DNA from: Penaeus vannamei
Taxonomy: Eukaryota > Arthropoda > Malacostraca > Decapoda > Penaeidae
NCBI RefSeq assembly: GCF_042767895.1
Contig: NC_091575.1
Location: 12,122,668-12,135,167 of the forward strand
Reading direction: 5' to 3'
Length of the DNA: 12,500 bases
Below the pieces are notes generated by a model, which worked only from the letters and a program-made list of their open reading frames with translations, was not told where the DNA came from and searched no databases. Positions 1-8,546 of the stretch are shown in pieces (positions within the stretch are counted from its first letter, which is position 1; each line of letters begins with the position of its first letter). The position numbers and the translations under genes were made by a program.

Positions 1-854
1 ATATATTTCCGGTTAGACGGATGATGTACACCGGGAGGAAATGCGCTGATCGGGTTATCCGTACACGAACGAACTCGTTTCTGCTCCGAATACGAGCTCT
101 TGTTTTCCGAAAGGCGAAATGTCCTTCCGTGCCTGGGCGCCGCGTCCGTTTCCCTGCCCGCTGCCGTAGCGTTTTGCTCGTCGGCCAATATTCACTCCAC
201 TTATCCTCGTCTTGTCAACTCGCCGGTACTTATTTACCACGATTCTCTGGCCTCCCGGCGTAAATTATGCTTAGATTTTGTCTCCCGCGTTTTCTGTTAC
301 TGGTTCAATAATTCGACGCGCTTTGCCTCTACGAAAATGTTTTAATCGTTTCGTTCTCTTGTCCTTCTATTGCTTTCCATGTCTTATCCCTCTCCGTGCC
401 ACAGATTATACAGTATTCATCAATGTTTTCTTTCCAATATATACATATTATCCAATGTATCCAATACCCAAGCCTTTATCCATTAAACATTACTCCACCC
501 GCTTCACCAACTATATCCAGCACTTTTCCGGAACATTGATGTCGGTTCCTAGCGCTCTCACCTAACCTTAAAATTCTTCCTGTGAATTATTTCAAGTTCA
601 ATTGTATCCTTTTCCCAAAACTAATTTCAAGTTCGATATTTGTTGCTCTCGGTCACGGATCTTTTGTGGTTTAAACTTTAGATACACCTTTTCTGTAATT
701 GGTGTACATTCCATAACAGAAGATTTTTTTTTGTGTGTGTGTCTGTGTCTTCAGTGGTATTGGGGTTAGATATTTTCATCCGGGACTCTGCGCTCTAAAA
801 TTCTAAACTCAAGGCCACGTTATTATCGATTCTCTTTTTATCCTGATTTTCTTC
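1..854. other. Unique sequence, no gene recognised
   Basis: The first ~300 bases are fairly CpG-rich and the rest is AT-leaning. Open frames of 60-95 codons occur on both strands but overlap each other, show no recognisable motif, and have no matching splice-site pattern. A short T run followed by TG dinucleotides lies near 724-750. It could be intergenic or intronic; nothing more can be supported. Confidence 0.6.
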
Positions 855-1630
855 GTGTCGTTGTTTCTTCTTCTTCTTCACTTTCTTCCTTATTCTTATT
901 CTTATTCTACTTCTACCTTCTTCTCACATCCTTCTATTTTGTTCACCCAGATTTTTATTACTACTGCTATTGCTCATCCTTCTCCTCCTCCTCTTCTTCT
1001 TCCTCTTCCTCCTCTTCCTCCCTGTCTATTGTTTTCCTTTGCCCTCTTACCCATTTCTCCCCTCCTTGCCCCCTCCCCTCCTCCCTTCACTCATCATTAT
1101 CCCTCTCCTTTCTTCCTTCTCCTCCTCCTCCCCCCCTCCCTTCCTCGTCCCTTTACCATTACTATTCCTCCCCTTTCTCGTCCTTTCCTTCCTCTCCTCC
1201 TTCCTCTGCCCCTTCCTTCCTCAGTCTCCCACCCTTCTTCCCCCTTCTTCTTTTTCTCCCCCTCCATCCTCCTCCCATTCTCCCATTTTTTTCTTCATCC
1301 TCCTCCTCCTCCTCCTTCCTTCCCCACTCTCCCCCTCCTTCCCGCCCCTCGCCATAGCTATTGCTCCTTCTCATTGTCTCCCCCTTTTCTTCCTCCTCCC
1401 GCTCCTCCTCGTTCGTTAACCATTCTTCCTATCTCCCCCCACCTCCCCGTTCCTTCACCATAACTATTCTCTCCTTTCTCAGTCTCTCCTTTCTTTCTTA
1501 CTCCTCCTCCCCTTTTCCACTCCTTCCCTCCTCCTTCTCCACCTCCACCTCCTCCTCCTCCTTCTCCTTCTCCTCCTCCACTTCTACCTCCACCTCCACC
1601 ACCACCTCCTCCTCCTCCACCTCCACATCC

Positions 1631-1675
1631 ACCACCACCACCACCACCACCACCACCACCACCACCACCACCACC
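1631..1675 (+). repeat. (ACC)15 microsatellite
   Basis: Fifteen uninterrupted ACC triplets directly abut the (TCC) array on the right, giving a compound microsatellite. Imperfect CCA/CCT triplets precede it from about 1536, so the pure array looks like an expansion from a degenerate precursor. Confidence 0.97.
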
Positions 1676-1717
1676 TCCTCCTCCTCCTCCTCCTCCTCCT
1701 CCTCCTCCTCCTCCTCC
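1676..1717 (+). repeat. (TCC)14 microsatellite
   Basis: Fourteen uninterrupted TCC triplets follow the ACC array with no spacer. Only one base of the triplet changes at the junction (ACC to TCC), suggesting that a point mutation in one unit was later amplified. Confidence 0.97.
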
Positions 1718-1830
1718 TTCGTTTCTTCCCTATTCTCCCCCATCTCCCCTTTCTCCCCCTCCCCTCCCCATTACTATTCCAGCCCCCACATTTGGTTCTC
1801 ATGATCGGGATTTAAGGTTCTGAAGGAGGT

Positions 1831-1867
1831 GGGGGGAGTGGGTGGGGGGTAGGGGGGGAGGGGGTGG
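1831..1867 (+). other. G-quadruplex motif, plus strand
   Basis: Five G runs lie close together at 1831-1836, 1840-1842, 1844-1849, 1852-1858 and 1860-1864, separated by spacers of 3, 1, 2 and 1 bases. This fits the canonical intramolecular G-quadruplex pattern with very short loops, a class known to be stable. It marks the point where the plus strand flips from pyrimidine-rich (before 1798) to G-rich. Confidence 0.8.
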
Positions 1868-1915
1868 TCCTCGGGCGAGTCGCCGCGGGGAGGAAAGTGT
1901 TTCTCCCCGAAAGTC

Positions 1916-2010
1916 ACCCCCTCCCCCCCTCCCCCCTCCCTCCCTCCCTCCCTCCCTCCTTCCCTCCCTCCCTCCTTCCCTCTCTCCTTCCCTCCCTCCC
2001 TCCCTCCTCC
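1916..2010 (+). repeat. CCCT-rich microsatellite tract
   Basis: Runs of C separated by single T bases, mostly as CCCT units with a few CTT and CTCT interruptions. The minus strand is GGGA-rich and therefore also has quadruplex potential, while the plus strand has i-motif potential. Together with the G-rich block at 1831-1867, G-rich DNA switches strand within about 50 bases. Confidence 0.9.
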
Positions 2011-2075
2011 CCGCCCCCACTCGCTCTCTCTCGCCCGGGAAGATTAGATGCATATTTATGCTGATGCGATGTGCT

Positions 2076-2119
2076 AGAAAGAAAGAAAGAGAGAGAGAAA
2101 AAAAAATAGGAAAAAAAAT
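2076..2119 (+). repeat. Short A/G-rich tract (GAAA, GA, A runs)
   Basis: About three GAAA units, a short GA run and then A-rich sequence with two T interruptions. It is simple sequence; the lysine-rich frame across it is not a gene. Confidence 0.75.
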
Positions 2120-3320
2120 ACATATAATAAAATCTTAACGTATTCATCATTATGAAAATTATAAATTAAACGTTAGTTAAATGGCACATTAAATCAATTC
2201 AGTCGACCAGAAAGCAATGCCTGCCAGTCGAGTAAACACAATGCTATGAGTTCCGTGTGAAATGGAGCAGGAATAACAAGACAGGAGGGAGTTGGGAAGT
2301 TATCGTGCATCGCGGACCCGGAGGCCGCCGCCGCGACGCCAGCGACTTTACCATTGGTCCCGCGAAAAAAATGAGGATCACTGCCCGCGTTGCCAACCCT
2401 TAATTAATTATCTAATTATTTATCGACGACGCGCCGCGTTTATCTTCTGTGGAATGGGCTGATGTTATGGTGTGGGTATGGGTCTATGTGGCTGTGGTGG
2501 TAGAATGACGGTTCGAAAGATGGATGCGGATTTAAAAAGAGTTCTAAAAAAAGACTAATAGGAATGATCGCCCAAAGGAAAAAAATGGCTTCCCTTATAG
2601 GCCGGCGCGTGGCAAGAAGCCAGCCGCTATTTTTTCCGTCCTTTTTTTACTCCTTACATCTTGCTTGCCTTTTTTCCCTCCTATTTCCTTATCCTTCCGG
2701 AGAATCACCGTACTATGACCTTATTAATGCCACCGCTGGGAAAGTACCTAACAAAGTTTTAGCAACTTTAGTCTTATGAGATATTTATGCATGTATATGT
2801 ATATATATTTTTTTTAGTTTCTAAGTTTTAGGACAGTGTGGTGTGCTCTGGGTTGTTGCTGAGAAAAAAAATCTTGCCTATCACTTATCTTTCAGTAATC
2901 ATGAGCAAAGAAAATTATACACTAAAAGTTACGATACTTATAACCGTGTGCGTGTCATCTTGTCCTTAGCAATCATATATAATCAAAGATATAGATTACT
3001 GTAACGATATCAAAGATTCTATGAGAGCCAGCCTGCACGATAACACATTGTTTATTTAGAGAGAGAAAAATGTCAAGACTGGGAATAAAGACAATTGCCA
3101 ACAAGTGAAGGGTAAGGAAGACAGACAGACACGACAGACTATAAGTGTAGCGAGACGACAGAGCGTGGAGGATCGTCGAAACAATCCCCACAATATCCGA
3201 GTATTGATGCTCCTTCGTCAGCTAAGAGGATTAGATTCCCCGACAGATTTTATCTTAGGGATTAAATTCCGAAAGCAGTAGAATCGCTCAAGAGGCCCTC
3301 GATACCGATTACACGGACTG
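2120..3320. other. Unique sequence, no gene recognised
   Basis: Mixed-composition DNA without repeats. Open frames are 60-70 codons long, overlap on opposite strands and match no family I recognise. The stretch 2232-2444 has a concentration of transcription-factor-like motifs and is listed separately; 2445-3320 shows nothing I can name. Confidence 0.5.
2232..2444. promoter_or_regulatory. Candidate enhancer-like motif cluster
   Basis: A forkhead-type GTAAACA lies at 2232-2238. A short GCC-rich stretch near 2322-2340 is followed by an inverted CCAAT motif (ATTGG). Overlapping homeodomain-type TAATTA cores lie at 2401-2410 and 2413-2418, and three TTATC (GATA-type) motifs start at 2408, 2420 and 2440. 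These short motifs occur often by chance, but the homeodomain and GATA cores are packed into about 45 bases inside otherwise unique DNA. That is the texture of an animal enhancer or conserved non-coding element. No transcript or gene is visible next to it. Confidence 0.25.
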
Positions 3321-3866
3321 GGGAAAAAAAAATAGGAGGAAAGAATGTAAGTAAAGAAACTAGAAAATAGAATTTGGAAAAAAAAAAAGAATCGAAGAGA
3401 AAAAGGAGTAAAGAACTAATCCTATGGGGAATATCATTTTGTGATGAGGATACAAGATCTTTGGCCGCATATTTGGGCGGTTGCGGTCCGTGGCGGCGAT
3501 CGTTCCCAGCGCCCAATTATCGACTATGGCACGGTGAGCGTGGATGTTATACTTATTATTATAGATCTATCCTCCTCAATAAATCCAGATGACTGGCTAG
3601 CTTTTTTCGAGTGCGGGGGGACCGTTAAAATCAATCTCCATTTATTTGTCATCAACCAATATTCCTCAGGGGTTTGCCTCCAAGAAAACTTTTGAATAAT
3701 TTCGGCAAGAGAAGGAGAATTTATAGCCGCTAGGGCCGGAAGTTGCAACCTCGTTACACCGACGTCTTTTCTCGAGGGAGGGCGAGGCGGTGGTCGCGCT
3801 CCACCTCAGGAGGAGCGAGGCGGCCGGCGGGGGTCGTCCTTCTGGCATGACTATTTTTAAAGACAA
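3321..3866. other. Mostly unique sequence; A-rich start, CpG-rich middle
   Basis: Short A runs occur at about 3326-3410. Around 3463-3545 and 3727-3845 the DNA is CpG- and GC-rich. The plus strand has a donor-like ACG|GTGAGC at 3531-3539. Open frames of 70-84 codons cross the region on both strands but none is recognisable. It could include a first exon of an unseen gene; support is weak. Confidence 0.4.
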
Positions 3867-4074
3867 AATAAAAGGCTTACACATATTCGTAAGAACAGAC
3901 AAATAAATAGATGGGTAAATAATTTCGTGTATTTCACATTTAAAATTGCTATTTCTCCTCCCTCTGAATCCAATAAGATGCTTACATGTTTTCGTAGAGA
4001 CAAATAGATAGATGGGTAGATGATTTCGTATATATTTCCCATTTAAAATTGCCATTTCCCCTCCGTCTGAACCC
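3867..4074. repeat. Diverged ~105-bp tandem duplication
   Basis: Copy A (3867-3971) and copy B (3972-4074) align along their whole length. Shared landmarks 105 or so bases apart are AATAA..G.CTTACA, ATTCGTA/TTTCGTA, the block TAGATGGGTA, ATTTCGT.TAT, CATTTAAAATTGC and TATTTC/CATTTC followed by CTCC and TCTGAA.CC. By eye identity is about 80%, with small indels, so the duplication is not recent. The unit is not simple sequence. It has no obvious terminal inverted repeats or poly-A tail, so it is not identifiable as a transposon. Confidence 0.85.
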
Positions 4075-4512
4075 AACCTTCCCCAACGAAACAAACACAC
4101 GAAGCCAGTAAGCCCGCTGACGCCCACCCAGCCCAGCCCGCCGCTCCGCCCGCGATACCGCTCTTGATAATTTCCGAAGGCGCACACACACACACAAGAC
4201 ACCGCGGGAAATAAATGACAAGGAGACAAGTTCCAATCAAGGAGCTCCATCTTCTTTAACTTCCCGCCGAGGCAAGAGGAAAACCATATGCAGCGCATAC
4301 CCGGGCTCCTCTTTCCTCCAGAATGGCTGCAGTCATCCTCTAAACGACAAAGTTCAGGAGACGCGGGACTCTAACAATGTGGAGGAGATATATTGTTTTT
4401 CGGGGGATCTTTGGCTATTTCTTTTTTTTCTCTTCTTTTCTTTTCGGTTTGTGTGTTTGCTCTTTCTTCCCTCTTATCTGTCTTTTTTGTGGCTATTCTC
4501 TTTCTCTTTATT

Positions 4513-4518
<6 letters not shown>
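4075..4518. other. Unique sequence with a short (CA)7 run
   Basis: A (CA)7 microsatellite lies at 4183-4196. From about 4425 the plus strand becomes T-rich and leads into the TC array. No gene is recognisable; the long minus-strand frame over 3666-4298 runs through the tandem duplication and unrelated flanking DNA and has no protein signature. Confidence 0.5.
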
Positions 4519-4604
<86 letters not shown>

Positions 4605-4612
4605 TCTCTCTC
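4519..4612 (+). repeat. (TC)41 microsatellite
   Basis: An uninterrupted TC array of 41 units (4519-4600) is followed by one extra C and about six further CT units. All three frames read Ser-Leu repeats on plus and Glu-Arg on minus, which explains the long open frames here. Long CT/GA arrays are characteristic of decapod genomes. Confidence 0.97.
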
Positions 4613-5241
4613 TTCCTCATTTCTTCTCTCTTTTCAGGATGTTAATGATTCGCGTTATACTACAGAGTGTGTCTTGGAAAGCGTCCTTTTCCATAAGCTT
4701 GTCCATCGCCCATTTGCATTTTGGCTTCTTTCTATCTCTCTCTTTCTTCCCATCGGTTTTTATATCTTTCTCTTCCCTCTGTCCATTCTCCCTCCCCTCC
4801 CTTCGTCCTCCATCTCCATTTTCCCTCCATTATCTCTTCTTCCCTGCCTATCCCTTCTCCCCTCTCGTTCTTTCTTCTTCGTTTTCTCTCCCTTCATCTT
4901 TTTTCGTCTATCCTTATGACCCTTCCCCATCTTTTTTCACCTTTATTATTTCTCCCCTTCCTCTTCCTCCTCATCTATAGACACCTATCCCAACCTATCC
5001 TTCTCGCCCCTCTACCTCCTCTCTTCTCCCCCTTCCTACCCCTTTCTCCACCTCTTTATCCATCCATTTTCCCTCTCCCTAGTTTCCGTATTTCTGTACC
5101 TTCTCTCCCTCCCCTTCCCTCTCTTTTTCACCTATCCCCGTCTCCCCCTTTAATCCCCTCTCCTTCCTTCTCGTCCTTCCCTCTCTTTTACACCCTCCCT
5201 CTTCCTCCCTTTTCATCTGTCTCCATCTCCCCTCTTAACCG
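4613..5241 (+). repeat. Polypyrimidine tract, C/T-rich
   Basis: About 630 bases of mostly C and T with no dominant period, interrupted by short mixed sequence at about 4637-4720. The end of the tract is exactly the C run of the hairpin at 5242. The frames of about 200 codons here (Ser/Leu/Pro/Phe) are compositional. Confidence 0.85.
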
Positions 5242-5284
5242 CCCCCCCCCCCCAAGACACGAATCCAGGCTTGGGGGGGGGGGG
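5242..5284. repeat. Perfect C12/G12 inverted repeat (hairpin)
   Basis: Left arm 5242-5256 is twelve C followed by AAG; right arm 5270-5284 is CTT followed by twelve G. The arms are perfect reverse complements over 15 bp with a 13-base loop (5257-5269). It sits at the boundary between a pyrimidine-rich plus strand (4613-5241) and a purine-rich one (from 5401). Outside the arms the flanks are not complementary, so it is not the centre of a longer palindrome. Confidence 0.9.
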
Positions 5285-5400
5285 ATCAGATCAAGGCGGG
5301 GGGCTCTAACAGAGGAACTTTTGCCATCCTGATCCGCCTATTCTAATATAACTGATTTATGGCTTGGCGGACCAGCTCCTTGCTCTGGATATTGTCGTTC
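5285..5400. other. Short unique island between opposite-bias tracts
   Basis: About 115 bases of mixed composition separate the hairpin from the purine tract. No reverse complement of this segment is seen left of the hairpin, which argues against a simple inverted duplication. No gene is seen. Confidence 0.5.
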
Positions 5401-5990
5401 TAGGGAGATGAGGGGAACGTGGGTGGGGGAGGGGAAAGAAGGTGGGTGGGGGGGGAGGAGGAAGAGGGGTGGGTGAGGGGGGAGGGGAAAGAATGTGGGT
5501 GAGGGGGAGGGGGAACGTGGGTGGGGGAGGGGAAAGAAGGTGGGTGAGGGGGGAGGAGGAAGAGGGGTGGGTGAGGGGGGAGGGGGAAAAGGAGTGGGTG
5601 AGGGGGGGGACGTGAGTGGGGGAGGGAGGAAGAGGGTAGGGGAGGGGAAAGGAGGTGGGTGAGGGAAAGAGTGGTGGGTGGGAGGAGATGGGGTGAATGA
5701 GGGAAAGGGGGTAGATGAGGGGAAAGACAGTGGGTGAGGGGAAAGGAGATGGGTGTAAAAGGGCCGAGAGAAAGGCATAAAAGGGAGAAGGATGGAGGGA
5801 AGAACGCAAGATAAAAGAAAGCTGGGAGGCGTGGCGGTACGAGACTAAAAAAAAAAAAGACGAGAGAGAAAGGAGAAGGGAAAGAGAATGAGAAACAAAA
5901 AGAGGAAAAGGAAGAAATGCGATAAAAAAGAAGAAGAGGAAACAGAGAAACACAAGAATAGTTAGGGGAAGATCTTCAGGCGGACGTATC
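5401..5990 (+). repeat. Polypurine minisatellite with 98-bp higher-order repeat
   Basis: G/A-rich throughout, with GGGTGGGTGAGGGG-like blocks alternating with GAGGGGAAAGAAGG-like blocks in the first 350 bases, then simpler GA/A-rich sequence. A larger unit is clear: 5412-5485 and 5510-5583 are 98 bases apart and by eye differ at one position. Abundant G runs give the plus strand strong quadruplex potential. The proline-rich minus-strand frames of 146 and 211 codons across it are compositional. Confidence 0.88.
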
Positions 5991-6110
5991 ATGAAGGGGT
6001 GTAAGACATGTTTTACACTCCCGCTCGCAGACTACCTTTCGTGAATGTAAATCGTTGATTTGGGATTCCAAGCGGATATTACCCAGGGGCAGCTGTGTGG
6101 CTCCGATGGG
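5991..6110. other. Short unique spacer
   Basis: Mixed-composition DNA between the purine tract and the G-rich minisatellite. Nothing is recognisable. Confidence 0.5.
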
Positions 6111-6650
6111 GATGGGGTGTTGGGGGTAAGGATGGGGAAGTCTGAAGGGGGGATGGGGTGCTGGGGAGCTGGAAATGGGGGATGGGGTGTTGGGGGTAAG
6201 GATGGGGAAGCCTGATGGGTGTGGGGATGGGGTGCTGGGGAGCTGGAAATGGGGGATGGGGTGTTAGGGTATGGATGGGGAAGCCTGATGGGTGTGGGGA
6301 TGGGGTGTTGGGGATAAGGATGGGGAAGTCTGAAGGGGGGATAGGGTGCTGGGGAGGTGGAGGTGGGGGTTGGGGGTTGGGGATGAAGGGTGGAGATAAG
6401 GTGTTGAGGAGGTGGAGATGGGGGTTGGGGGTTGGTGGTGGAGTTGGGGGATGAGGGTTTAGGATGATGCGTGAGGAGAGGGTGTTTGGGTTGGGGATGA
6501 AGGAGGGGATTGGATGATGGGGAGGTTGAAAAGGGGGATAGGGGTTGGGGAGACGGAGATGGGGGATGGGGAAGCGGGATAGCGGTTTGGGGATGAAGTG
6601 TGGGGATAGGAAGTAGGAGGACGGGGGAGATGGAGGATGCTGTCGCGTGG
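6111..6650 (+). repeat. ~70-bp G-rich minisatellite, degenerating rightward
   Basis: Unit 1 is 6111-6180 (70 bp), unit 2 is 6181-6254 (74 bp, with a 4-base difference near its middle), unit 3 is 6255-6298 (44 bp, truncated) and unit 4 starts at 6299. Each starts GATGGGGTGTT, continues with GGATGGGGAAG and CTGA, and the complete ones carry GTGCTGGGGAG. After about 6368 only decayed GATGGGGG/GTTGGGG submotifs remain. The plus strand has dense G runs. The 237-codon Pro-rich frame on minus is compositional. Confidence 0.88.
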
Positions 6651-6663
6651 TGTCCTGGACAAA

Positions 6664-6700
6664 GGGGGTTAGGGGAGAGGGAGGGGGAGGGAGGGGGGGG
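6664..6700 (+). other. G-quadruplex motif at end of minisatellite
   Basis: Six G runs at 6664-6668, 6672-6675, 6679-6681, 6683-6687, 6689-6691 and 6693-6700, with spacers of 1-3 bases. It closes the G-rich block before unique sequence resumes. Confidence 0.75.
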
Positions 6701-6837
6701 AGTCATTGGCGTTCGTTTTTTCTTGTTTGAAAGCAAAGAAAGCAATAAAGATGATGTGGATAGGCGCTAGAATGATGCTGACGAGGAATGTTAGTGTCTC
6801 TTGAAGACGGCGCGCTTATGCCCCTCCTGAGTCGATT

Positions 6838-6964
6838 GCCTTCTTCTTATTCTCCTTCTTCTTCGTCTTCTTCGTCTTCTACTAATTCTGCTTCTTCTCC
6901 TTTTTCTTCTTCTTCTTCTTCTTCTTCTTCTTCTTCTTCTTCTTCTTCTTCTTCTTCTTCTTCT

Positions 6965-7010
<46 letters not shown>

Positions 7011-7080
7011 TTTCCCCTTCTTCTTCTTTTTCCTCTTCTTCTTTTCTTCTTCTCCTTCATCTCCTTCTTCTTTTACCACC
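6838..7080 (+). repeat. TTC microsatellite region with (TTC)28 core
   Basis: The pure core of 28 TTC units lies at 6904-6987, flanked by imperfect TTC/TCC/GTC triplets on both sides. Frames read poly-Ser, poly-Leu or poly-Phe on plus and poly-Lys, poly-Arg or poly-Glu on minus. GAA/TTC repeats of this length are a known triplex-forming class. Confidence 0.97.
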
Positions 7081-7610
7081 GCTTATCCTAGTGTCTCATT
7101 AGTCTCGAGTTCTGTTATTTATTACGCTGGTATATTTTCTCTTCTTTTAATGATATTTCCTTATATCATATATCTATACCATTCGTAAGATTCGGTCCGC
7201 AGTCGACAATACGAAAGTCGATTTACTTCCATGATGCAGACGTCACTAGTCTGGGAGAAAAAATGAAGAAAAAATAACGTAAACTTTGTTCACAAACTTT
7301 CAGACATTGGTACATAATTTATGACGTAAATCGCCCGAAATTCAGCGCTGGGGAACGGAAAATGTCATTGTTATTATTATCGCTATTATTTAATGTGTCT
7401 TGTTTTTCTTCGTAATTAATGGTTTTCTGGCTGTTGTTTTTTTTTTTTTTTTAATCTTATTTCCCGTTTTCTTTTTCTCGTATTTAGTTCATTTATTTCT
7501 TGTTTCCGTTTTATCGTCGCTTTCTTTGTCTGTTTCTTTTGTGTCTGTCAAGGCTGCTTTTGTTTTATATTGTATCATCTGACTTTATCTTTATAGGAAC
7601 GCAAAACACT
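7081..7610. other. Unique AT-rich sequence with T16 run
   Basis: No gene is recognisable. A homopolymer of sixteen T lies at 7437-7452 in a T-rich stretch (7395-7560). A poly-T could mark the tail of an old minus-strand retroposon, but no target-site duplication or element body was identified. Confidence 0.5.
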
Positions 7611-7680
7611 CATAGAAAAGCCCCACCCCCCCATCCCCTCTCAAATCCCATTTTATTATACCCATTAAAACAATCATCTC

Positions 7681-7900
7681 CCCCTTTAAATAAAAAAAGA
7701 GTCACTTTCAGATATCCTCCCTCTCTCCTTCCCTCCCTCTTTTGAAAAAAAAAAACGGAGTCACTCTCTGCTACCCTCCCTCCCTCTCTCCCTCCCTCCC
7801 TCCCTCCCTCCCTCCCTCTCCTCCCTCCCTCCCTCCCTCCCTCCCTCCCTCCCTCCCTCCCTCCCTCCCTCCCTCCCTCCCCCTTTAAAAAATATATGCA
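7681..7900 (+). repeat. Tandem ~60-bp element with expanded (TCCC)15 in copy 2
   Basis: Copy A (7681-7740) and copy B (from 7741) share an order of parts: CTTTAAA or TTTGAAA, an A-rich run, GAGTCACT (7699 and 7758, 59 bases apart), then a CCCT-type tail. In copy A the tail is about 25 bases; in copy B it has grown to about 110 bases, including fifteen uninterrupted TCCC units at 7822-7881. A third partial copy begins at about 7881 with CCCTTTAAAA and GCATCACTC. So a microsatellite has expanded inside one unit of a tandem repeat. Confidence 0.8.
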
Positions 7901-7918
7901 TCACTCCTCATTCCCCAG

Positions 7919-7949
7919 TACCCCCCTACCCCCTACCCCCTACACCCCC
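7919..7949 (+). repeat. TACCCCC array; G-quadruplex motif on minus strand
   Basis: C runs at 7921-7926, 7929-7933, 7936-7940 and 7945-7949 are separated by TA, TA and TACA. The minus strand reads G5 runs with loops of 2-4 bases, a canonical quadruplex pattern. It resembles but does not match arthropod telomere repeat (TTAGG/CCTAA), so it is not called telomeric. Confidence 0.75.
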
Positions 7950-8240
7950 TCCTACGCGAACTCATCTTCACTCACACCTCCGATCGACACGCCCAGAATG
8001 ACAAAATTTTGAGCGCCCGCCCCGCCCATGTTTGTACAACCCTTTACAAAGTCAACATAGCCACGCCTCTCTTACTACGTCAACCCCCCCTCCCCACAAC
8101 TTACCCTCCCCCCACCTCGACGCTCATATACACACCCCACCCCCTCCCTTACCCCTTCAACACACGCCTCAATACTACTACCACACCCCCACAATCATCA
8201 CCCCCCTACATCCCCTCCCTAGACCCCCACTCTTCACTTT
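7950..8240 (+). other. C-rich low-guanine sequence
   Basis: The plus strand is rich in C with A and T and very poor in G, with many ACCCC and CCCCT motifs, especially 8080-8235. No gene is recognisable. It forms the left flank of the CT arrays. Confidence 0.6.
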
Positions 8241-8242
8241 TT

Positions 8243-8362
<120 letters not shown>

Positions 8363-8384
8363 CTACGCTCTTAGTGTGTATGTG

Positions 8385-8518
<134 letters not shown>

Positions 8519-8546
8519 CTCCGCTCTCACTTAGTGTGTGTGTGTG

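Larger units (their letters stand above)
855..1798 (+). repeat. Long polypyrimidine (CT-rich) tract
   Basis: For about 940 bases the plus strand is nearly all C and T, built from imperfect CTT, CCT and CTC triplets and CCCT runs with only scattered A and G. The minus strand is the corresponding purine tract. Long frames through it translate to Leu/Ser/Pro on plus and Glu/Arg/Gly on minus, as expected for such composition, so they are not genes. It contains the pure ACC and TCC microsatellites listed separately. Mirror-symmetric purine-pyrimidine DNA of this type can form triplex (H-DNA) structures; that is known for the class and not shown here. Confidence 0.9.

Noticed and set aside
855..1804. 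Overlapping frames of 147-202 codons, Leu/Ser/Pro-rich
   Set aside because: They are translations of a pyrimidine tract, open in several frames at once because such sequence lacks stop codons.
2505..2525. GGTTCGAAAG resembling a tRNA B box
   Set aside because: No matching A box or cloverleaf-compatible flanks within tRNA distance.
3666..4298. 210-codon minus-strand frame
   Set aside because: It crosses the 105-bp tandem duplication and unrelated flanks, is matched by other open frames over the same DNA, and shows no recognisable domain.
4377..5332. Frames of 180-203 codons with long Ser-Leu repeats
   Set aside because: Produced by (TC)41 and the flanking C/T tract; two or three frames are open simultaneously.
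5338..6745. Pro/Ser-rich minus-strand frames of 146, 211 and 237 codons
   Set aside because: They follow G-rich minisatellites on the plus strand and mirror the repeat units; no signal peptide or domain is seen.
6788..7102. Poly-Ser, poly-Arg and poly-Lys frames
   Set aside because: Direct readings of the TTC microsatellite on both strands.
7395..7460. T16 run as the poly-A tail of a minus-strand retroposon
   Set aside because: No element body, promoter boxes or target-site duplication could be identified next to it.
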